The position numbers were made by a program, and so were the translations under genes. The notes beneath the pieces were generated by a model. That model had not been told where the DNA came from and made no database searches. It saw nothing but the letters and a program-made list of their open reading frames with translations. 10,906 nt of DNA. Source: Gemmatimonadota bacterium. Its GTDB lineage: Bacteria; Gemmatimonadota; Gemmatimonadetes; Palauibacterales; Palauibacteraceae. Shown here in pieces: positions 6,061 to 10,906 of the stretch. The DNA lies in assembly GCA_030601615.1 (NCBI GenBank), contig JAUVTH010000027.1:1-10906 (forward strand), read 5' to 3'. Numbering within the stretch: position 1 is the stretch's first letter; each line of letters begins with the position of its first letter.

Positions 6061-6218
6061 GTCCTCTCCCGGTATCGGATTCCCGCGTGTTGGACAAACG
6101 GGCCTCTGTCAGAGATCATCTACTATGTTTTTAATAGATAATAGTTCCACCGCGAGCGCACAACCCCAGCGGCTGCGCACCTTGCCCAATCGGGCCGGAT
6201 CGGCTGATCTTCGTCCGC
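6061..6218. promoter_or_regulatory. Divergent promoter region with candidate BlaI operator
   Basis: This 158-bp region separates blaI-like (minus) from the 901-aa TPR gene (plus). Positions about 6115-6147 are AT-rich in an otherwise GC-rich window. They contain ACTAT (6122-6126) facing ATAGT (6141-6145), and nested CTAT-N7-ATAG (6123-6137), an AT-rich dyad of the kind BlaI repressors bind. A second dyad, CTCTG-T-CAGAG (6104-6114), lies beside it. On the minus strand, TGGAAC and ATAGTA spaced 17 bp could be a -35/-10 pair overlapping the dyad. On the plus strand the AT patch offers TTTAAT or GATAAT as -10. Exact promoters are inferred, and the operator sequence does not match the TACA/TGTA type of Staphylococcus. 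Confidence 0.55.
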
Positions 6219-8924
6219 ATGAGCGACCGCCCGCCTCGCTGGAAGACATTTCTCGCCGATTTGATGCGTCGGCGGGTGTTCCGGGTTGCCGCCCTGTACG
6301 GTGGGATTGCCTTCGCCACGCTCGAGGTGTCGGACATCCTGGCCAGCGGGCTCGGTCTGCCCAAGCAGGTGCTCACCGTCGTCACCCTGCTCGTGCTGGT
6401 GGGCTTTCCCGTCGCCGTCGTTCTCTCCTGGATGTTCGACATTACTCCGGAGGGAGTGCGCCGAACCGAACCCGCGCGAGGCGGCGAGCTCGAAGTGATC
6501 GCCACGAAGCCGCGGCGGCGGCGGTGGCCGGCGGGGGTCGCGGCCCTGGCCGGCCTGTTCCTCCTGTTCGCCGGTGCCTGGATGGCCGCGGGAAAGCTCG
6601 GGTGGACCCTCGGATCGCCCCAGCCAGCGTATGCCGTGATTGATCCCCTCGGCTCTTACGTGGTTCTGTCATTCACGCACCGGGCTGAGACGCCGGAGGA
6701 GGCGGAGCTGGCGGAGCAAGCGGCGGCCCGTCTGACCCGCCAACTGCGCGGCTGGGAGACCGTCCGCGTAGTGCCGGATTTCGCCCTCACGGGCGTTTTG
6801 TACGACCTCGGCCTCACCGACCCCACGTTGCCATCAATCGACCTGGGACTCGAGGTCGCCCGGCGCCAGAGGGTAGGGACGCTCATTGCCCTGACTGCAG
6901 AGGTGGAGGGCGACTCGGCATTCATGGAGGCCATGTTGTACGACGTTGCCGATGGGCGGGCCGTGCGCCAGCCGGTACTGTCCCGGGCCCTCACGCGCGA
7001 GCTCGACGTGCTGGTCGCCCCGGTTACCAAAGAGATCCTGGACCTGCGGGATCAGCCGGCCGAGCTCGAGGCGCTGCGGAGCGAATCACCGAACCCGATC
7101 GCCCACCGGGAATTCCAGGCGGGACTGGACGCACTGTACGGGTGGCGCCTTCAGGAGGCCGAGGAGCGATTCCGGGAGGCCGCTGCCCAGGACTCTCTGT
7201 TCGCGCTGCCGCACCATTACCTCGCGCTTACCCTGTATTGGAGAACGGCCCGCAACCCAGAGCGGATCGTGGATCTCGGGCCCGAGATCGCCCGCCTTAC
7301 CCGGCTCGCGGAGCGCCTCGCGGAGGAGCGCGACCTGAGGCCCGGCCTGCGGGAGCACGTGAGCGCCTTCCGAGCTTTCTGGGAGGGTGACTACGTACGA
7401 GCCCGGGGGGCGTACGGGGTACTGCTGGCGCGGGACTCGACAGACACCGAGGCGTGGCTCCTCCTGGGCGCGCTCGAGATCGCGGACCCGTGGCTAGCCG
7501 GCTCCGCCGGCGCGTCCTCCGAGCCCCGTTCCAATCTCAATTTGGCTCGACGCGCGTTCGAGACGACCGCAAGGCTGTCCCCCGACTTCCAGCTGGTCTA
7601 CGGACATCTATTCGACATCAACCGTATGATCGCCGAGGCGGCATTCGAACAGGGCTGCCCGGCCTACGAGCGCCCGGGCGGGCCTCTCCTTCCCCCGTAT
7701 GCCGCGCGCGAGGCGCACAACCAGGAGGCTTTCTGCCCGGTGGAACGGGATTCAATCCATTGGGTCGACCCCGGCGAGGTCACTGACGCCGACCGCGAGC
7801 GGGCCGCGCTGGGAGCGCAGCGCACGGAGGCCTACCTGGAGAGGTGGGCCTCGATCCAGCCGGACCAGCCCCGCCCGCAGGAGGAGTGGGCGGACCACTT
7901 GCTGTGGCGCCAGTCTCTCCTGCAGTGCGATTCGGAGCCCGCCCTGGAGGCGGAGTTGTCCAGCGCGGCACTCGGACGGTTGGGCCGGGCGCTGGAGCTG
8001 CGCGGGGACACGACGCCTGAGGACCGCGTGCGGCTGGCCGTTCTCAGCCTGGCGGCCGGGGACCCGCGGGCCGCCCGCGAACTCACGGATGAGGCGCTTG
8101 CGGAGCTCGCGGCGGTGGGAGGGAGAGAGCAGGAGGGAGCAGCGCTGGCACCCGGCGCTGCGGCCAACGTGTACCTGGCCACAGGCCGCCCGAGCGGCGC
8201 CATTCGGGTCCTGGAGCCCGGATGGCCTATGGCGTCGTTCGCGGCGGAGGATCCCGACGACGGAAGCCTGATCTTCGCGGGCGAGGTAGGCGCCCCCGTG
8301 GGCCGGCTCCGTGTATTGGGGGCGGTGGGGGTGGGAGGTGTGGAGACCGAGGCCGCGTTCGAGGAGCTGGAGTACGCGTGGACCGGACCCGGGTACTCAG
8401 CCCGACAGACCGTGCTCCTCAGGCAGGCGGCCCTGAGCTTCATGGGTCTCGGCCCGGCACTCAGCCGCGACCGTGCGGCCCGTTCCACCTGGTTCGACGG
8501 TTGGGAAGAGGAGGGCTTGCTCGTGCCCGACGTGTGGCGCGGCCTCATGGCGGCTGACGGCGGTGACGAGGAGACGGCGCGTCGCCTGCTGCAGCGGTTC
8601 CTCCTGAATCAGCTCGGCGAGCGGTCCAGGCAGGCCGACCACTTCCTGGCCGGAGTGCTGGCGGAGGCGGTCGGAGACGACACTATCGCCCTGGCCGCTT
8701 TCTCGAAGGTCGTTGAATGCCCCTCCTCCATCGGAGTCACGGATAGCGGCTGGGGTCTCAGATCTCAAAGCCTCTATCGGGCTGCCAGGGCGGCGGATCG
8801 ACTCGGCCGCAGTGCCGTGTCGGCCGAGCTGTATCGGGGAGCCCTCGAGCTGTGGTGGGACGCAGAGCCGGAGCTTGCCGCGGCGGTGGACACTGCAACG
8901 GACGCCCTGACTCGATTACCATAG
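6219..8924 (+). CDS. Membrane-anchored TolB-like/TPR repeat protein (901 aa)
   Basis: The first 80 residues (FLADLMRRRVFRVAALYGG..., then ...WMFDITPEGVRRT) match the two-helix membrane module found at the start of many bacterial adenylate cyclase, kinase and TPR proteins. Helices lie at about 20-42 and 51-73, with a third at about 105-124 after a basic RRRRW stretch. Residues ~138-275 look like a divergent TolB/FlgO-like nucleoside-free domain: YVVLSFTHRAETPEEAEL, LTRQLRGWETVRVVPDF, LGLEVARRQRVGTLIALTAE. From ~290 to the end there are TPR-like helix pairs, for example AHREFQAGLDALYGWRLQEA (295-314), FRAFWEGDYVRARGAYGVLL (384-403) and a C-terminal set ending near 890. No kinase, cyclase or DNA-binding domain is visible. 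The ATG at 6219 lacks a Shine-Dalgarno sequence. It is divergent from blaI and probably co-transcribed with the next gene. It may be a scaffold or sensor. Confidence 0.8.
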   Translation: MSDRPPRWKTFLADLMRRRVFRVAALYGGIAFATLEVSDILASGLGLPKQVLTVVTLLVLVGFPVAVVLSWMFDITPEGVRRTEPARGGELEVIATKPRRRRWPAGVAALAGLFLLFAGAWMAAGKLGWTLGSPQPAYAVIDPLGSYVVLSFTHRAETPEEAELAEQAAARLTRQLRGWETVRVVPDFALTGVLYDLGLTDPTLPSIDLGLEVARRQRVGTLIALTAEVEGDSAFMEAMLYDVADGRAVRQPVLSRALTRELDVLVAPVTKEILDLRDQPAELEALRSESPNPIAHREFQAGLDALYGWRLQEAEERFREAAAQDSLFALPHHYLALTLYWRTARNPERIVDLGPEIARLTRLAERLAEERDLRPGLREHVSAFRAFWEGDYVRARGAYGVLLARDSTDTEAWLLLGALEIADPWLAGSAGASSEPRSNLNLARRAFETTARLSPDFQLVYGHLFDINRMIAEAAFEQGCPAYERPGGPLLPPYAAREAHNQEAFCPVERDSIHWVDPGEVTDADRERAALGAQRTEAYLERWASIQPDQPRPQEEWADHLLWRQSLLQCDSEPALEAELSSAALGRLGRALELRGDTTPEDRVRLAVLSLAAGDPRAARELTDEALAELAAVGGREQEGAALAPGAAANVYLATGRPSGAIRVLEPGWPMASFAAEDPDDGSLIFAGEVGAPVGRLRVLGAVGVGGVETEAAFEELEYAWTGPGYSARQTVLLRQAALSFMGLGPALSRDRAARSTWFDGWEEEGLLVPDVWRGLMAADGGDEETARRLLQRFLLNQLGERSRQADHFLAGVLAEAVGDDTIALAAFSKVVECPSSIGVTDSGWGLRSQSLYRAARAADRLGRSAVSAELYRGALELWWDAEPELAAAVDTATDALTRLP

Positions 8925-8962
8925 TAAGTCCGAGGCCCCAATCCTACAGAACCCCATTCATC

Positions 8963-8968
8963 AGGAGG
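8963..8968 (+). promoter_or_regulatory. Strong ribosome binding site
   Basis: AGGAGG lies 5 nt before the ATG at 8974. It is the best Shine-Dalgarno match in the window and fixes the start of the secreted Cys-motif protein. It contrasts with the absent Shine-Dalgarno of the 901-aa gene upstream. Confidence 0.85.
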
Positions 8969-8973
8969 AGTGC

Positions 8974-9477
8974 ATGCGCACCACCACTCTCGTCGTCGTC
9001 ATCGCGGTTATGGCCGCCGTCGCCGGAGTCCTGCGGTTCGCGGAGCCGGATGCGTCCGCTGCCTCCGTCGTCACGCCGGACATTCCTTCAGCACTCAGCG
9101 TGGTCCAGCAGCAAGCGCCCCCGGTCGTGACCGTCCGGGTGGGTGGTAGTCGGGACAATATCCGGATCGGAGATTCCGTCGAGCCGAAAGGGCGAGCCGG
9201 CCGCGTTCAGAATCCGGGACTGGGACGGGTCCCCGAGCGGCCGGACCACACGATGCTTACCGTCGAGGGTCAGGGCGTGAGCATGCGTGACGTGGGAGAC
9301 TCAGGGGAGGGAAACCTGATCCGAATTCATGTGGACGCCGACGACGAATTCACGGCGGTGATTGGTTTCTACAGCACAATTGCGGGCGACACTCCGGTCA
9401 ACCGCCCCAGGACCTACAGCTGCAAGAAGTGCGGGGGCGTGCTGGTGTGCGGTATCGATCCGCAGTGCGTCAACTGA
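8974..9477 (+). CDS. Secreted protein with C-terminal four-cysteine motif, unknown function
   Basis: This encodes 167 aa. The start is set by the AGGAGG at 8963. The N-terminus (MRTTTLVVVIAVMAAVAGVL) is a hydrophobic signal or anchor, with possible cleavage near ASAA (27-30). The middle is Pro/Gly/charge-rich, with likely beta strands at 'PPVVTVRVGG' and 'NLIRIHVDADDEFTAVIGFY'. The last 18 residues, CKKCGGVLVCGIDPQCVN, hold all four cysteines of the protein (150, 153, 159, 165; C-x2-C-x5-C-x5-C). They could form two disulfides or bind one metal. The gene follows the 901-aa gene by 49 bp on the same strand and is probably in its operon. I do not recognise a family. A metal-binding tail, a disulfide knot or a peptide released from a leader are all possible. 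Confidence 0.75.
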   Translation: MRTTTLVVVIAVMAAVAGVLRFAEPDASAASVVTPDIPSALSVVQQQAPPVVTVRVGGSRDNIRIGDSVEPKGRAGRVQNPGLGRVPERPDHTMLTVEGQGVSMRDVGDSGEGNLIRIHVDADDEFTAVIGFYSTIAGDTPVNRPRTYSCKKCGGVLVCGIDPQCVN

Positions 9478-9541
9478 TGTGACGTTCGCTCGGGAGCCTG
9501 GCCCGCTGCTGTCCGGTCGGGTTGCCAACCGCTACCGCCTC

Positions 9542-9554
9542 CCCGATCTTCGGG
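9542..9554 (+). promoter_or_regulatory. Hairpin just before the hydrolase start
   Basis: CCCGA-TCT-TCGGG is a perfect 5-bp stem with a 3-nt loop ending 3 nt before the ATG at 9558, where a Shine-Dalgarno would normally lie. None is visible there. The hairpin may affect initiation, or initiation may occur at an upstream in-frame TTG (9522). Confidence 0.25.
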
Positions 9555-9557
9555 CGC

Positions 9558-10409
9558 ATGATTATGTGGACACTGGCCGCCACTGCGGGCGGCGCGTTGC
9601 TGATCGATCGGGCCGCATTGATGACGTTGCGGCCGCCCCGGCGAGCCGCGGAGCGGGTCGCCGCCGACATGGGTCATCCGGTCACGCCCGTCGAACTGAC
9701 TGTGGACGGACTCGCCATTCGGGGCTCACTGATCGAACCGCAGTCGGTCCGGCCGGACTCGCCGATCGCCGTCCTGATACACGGCTGGACGGGCGATTCG
9801 GGCACGATGCTGAACCTGGCCAAACCGCTGCTGGCGGCTGGCTTGCCGGTGCTCGTGTTCGACGTTCGCTCTCACGGGCGGAGTGATCGCGCGTCTGCGG
9901 TCACGGTTCGCCACTTCCGGGATGATCTGCTGGCCATGCTGGACCGCTTGCGAGAGATCCGGCCCGGCCGGAGGCTTGTCGTGATCGGACATTCGCTGGG
10001 AGGCGCCGCGGCGATCCTGGCCAAGTTCAAGGGTGCGCCGATCGAGGCACTGGCGCTCGTGGCTGTGCCGGCAAACCTGTTCGAGGTGTCGGCGGGGTTT
10101 TTCTCCGATCGTGGTTTGCCGGGTGGCTTGATGGTCAAGCTGTTCCAACCCTCGTGGCGACTGAGGGCGGGCGAGCCCTTCCGCCACCTGGATCCGGAGG
10201 CCCGCGCGCGAGACCTGGCCGGGTCGGTGCCGATCACGATCATTCAGGGCGATCTGGACACGAGGGTCCGTCCGGCGGCGGCCGCGCGCTTAGCAGAAGC
10301 AACCGGCACCGACGTCGTGACCATCGAGGGTGCGGCGCACCGGGACGTGTTGACGAACCAGGCCACCCATGCGGAGTTGCTGCGCTTCATCGCGTCACTC
10401 GAAGACTGA
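9558..10409 (+). CDS. Membrane-anchored alpha/beta hydrolase
   Basis: This encodes 283 aa from the ATG at 9558. An in-frame TTG at 9522 would add 12 residues but has no ribosome binding site, while the chosen start begins directly with a hydrophobic anchor (MWTLAATAGGALL, about residues 3-16). The hydrolase core shows the oxyanion motif IHGWTGDSG (74-82), the strand 'LPVLVFDVRSHGRSD' (96-110), the nucleophile elbow GHSLGG with Ser146, acid Asp234 in GDLDTRVRP, and His261 in GAAHRD. All three catalytic residues are present. The layout resembles the serine-aminopeptidase/monoacylglycerol lipase-type hydrolases of the Hydrolase_4 group, so an ester substrate is likely, but the identity is not readable. 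It lies 80 bp after the Cys-motif gene and converges on dut with a 33-bp gap. Confidence 0.9.
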   Translation: MIMWTLAATAGGALLIDRAALMTLRPPRRAAERVAADMGHPVTPVELTVDGLAIRGSLIEPQSVRPDSPIAVLIHGWTGDSGTMLNLAKPLLAAGLPVLVFDVRSHGRSDRASAVTVRHFRDDLLAMLDRLREIRPGRRLVVIGHSLGGAAAILAKFKGAPIEALALVAVPANLFEVSAGFFSDRGLPGGLMVKLFQPSWRLRAGEPFRHLDPEARARDLAGSVPITIIQGDLDTRVRPAAAARLAEATGTDVVTIEGAAHRDVLTNQATHAELLRFIASLED

Positions 10410-10442
10410 CGCCGGCCTGGAAGACGACCGGCCCGAGCGTGC

Positions 10443-10906
10443 TCAGCCGGCTCCGGTGGACCCGAATCCTCCCTCTCCCCTCGTGGTCTCGATCGGCACA
10501 CTGCTGACGATCTCTATCGCCGGGCGCTCGAACCGCGCGAACACGAGCTGCGCGATTCGTTCGCCCCGTTCGATGCGGAGGGTCCGAGCCGCGAGGCCTG
10601 CGGCGAGGCGATCGCGGAGCGATTCATCGGAGGCCGCTCCCGCGAGGTCCTCGCCTGTGAGTCCCGGAGCTGTGTTGAGGAGGATTACCTTCACCGGTCC
10701 ACGGTAACCAGGATCGATGGTGCCGGGCGAATTGGGCACGGTGAGCCCTCGCTTCAGCGCCTGACCCGATCGCGGTCGCACCTGGGCCTCCAGCCCCCGT
10801 GGGAGGGCGATACGGATGCCGGCGCTCACGATCGCGCGCTCTCCGGGTCCGATGATCGCCTCCTCGCAAGCGATCAGGTCGATCCCCACGTCACCCTGGT
10901 GGGCGG
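10443..10906 (-). CDS. dut: dUTP diphosphatase (dUTPase), partial at its 5' end, with an insertion
   Basis: Trimeric dUTPases hydrolyse dUTP to dUMP and pyrophosphate, keeping uracil out of DNA and supplying dTMP synthesis. The minus-strand frame is open to the right edge: residues AHQGD precede VGIDLIA, matching the usual AHxGDAGxDL start, so the GTG at 10889 is internal and the true start lies outside the window. Counting that Val as residue 1, motif 1 is GIDLIA, motif 2 PRSGQALKRGL (39-49), motif 3 'NSPGTIDPGYRGPVKVILLN' (53-72) with catalytic Asp59, motif 4 GERIAQLVF (109-117) and motif 5 RGEGGFGSTG (137-146). Between motifs 3 and 4 about 36 residues replace the usual ten or so. The insert is Ala/Leu-rich and helical (GEDLAGAASDESLRDRLAAG). 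All catalytic motifs remain, so activity is expected. Confidence 0.93.
   Translation of the reverse strand, partial: AHQGDVGIDLIACEEAIIGPGERAIVSAGIRIALPRGLEAQVRPRSGQALKRGLTVPNSPGTIDPGYRGPVKVILLNTAPGLTGEDLAGAASDESLRDRLAAGLAARTLRIERGERIAQLVFARFERPAIEIVSSVPIETTRGEGGFGSTGAG

Noticed and set aside
5690..6097. An in-frame extension of the M56 gene upstream of its ATG at 5689
   Set aside because: The extension reads through the BlaI gene in another frame and is low-complexity. The ATGA overlap and Shine-Dalgarno at 5689 support the shorter protein.

Overview
The window is GC-rich bacterial chromosome with closely packed genes. The gene repertoire includes a Tat-exported gluconate 2-dehydrogenase subunit 3-like protein, a BlaI/M56-peptidase pair, and a large membrane-anchored TPR protein with the 'RRRVFRVAALYGG...TPEGVRR' N-terminus. 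Together these resemble Gemmatimonadota or a related environmental Gram-negative lineage. This assignment is inference from gene style; no marker gene is present. I see no tRNA, rRNA, CRISPR array, insertion sequence, phage gene or attachment site.

Layout. 1-324 (minus) is the 5' part of a gluconate 2-dehydrogenase subunit 3 family gene running off the left edge. A 171-bp divergent region with nested inverted repeats separates it from a small two-TM membrane protein (496-855). An ABC exporter follows: ATPase 906-1880 and permease 1877-2701, joined by a GTGA overlap. After a 277-bp gap without a convincing gene come three small plus-strand genes: an unrecognised 100-aa protein (2979-3281), an MTH1187/DUF77-type thiamine-binding protein (3417-3695) and a lipoprotein with a MliC-like lysozyme-inhibitor domain (3803-4216). 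A 13-bp-stem hairpin lies between this lipoprotein gene and the convergent minus-strand blaR-like gene.

The central module is a BlaI-type repressor (5686-6060, minus) and an M56/BlaR1-type membrane metallopeptidase (4268-5689, minus), overlapping by ATGA. They are transcribed away from a 901-aa membrane-anchored TolB-like/TPR protein (6219-8924, plus). The 158-bp region between them holds the only strongly AT-rich patch of the window, with an ACTAT...ATAGT inverted repeat that is a good candidate BlaI operator. The 901-aa gene is followed at 49 bp by a secreted protein with a C-terminal four-cysteine motif (8974-9477), then by a membrane-anchored alpha/beta hydrolase (9558-10409). A convergent dUTPase gene (10443-10906, minus) runs off the right edge and carries an unusual insertion between motifs 3 and 4.

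How they may work together. BlaI and M56 form a classical repressor/protease signalling pair. Here the sensor's C-terminal domain is not a penicillin-binding domain, so the signal is unknown. The neighbouring MliC-like lipoprotein and the divergent TPR/secreted-Cys-protein pair are plausible targets or partners in an envelope-stress response. That link rests on neighbourhood and the shared candidate operator, not on proof. The part most worth following is the region from about 3.8 to 9.5 kb.
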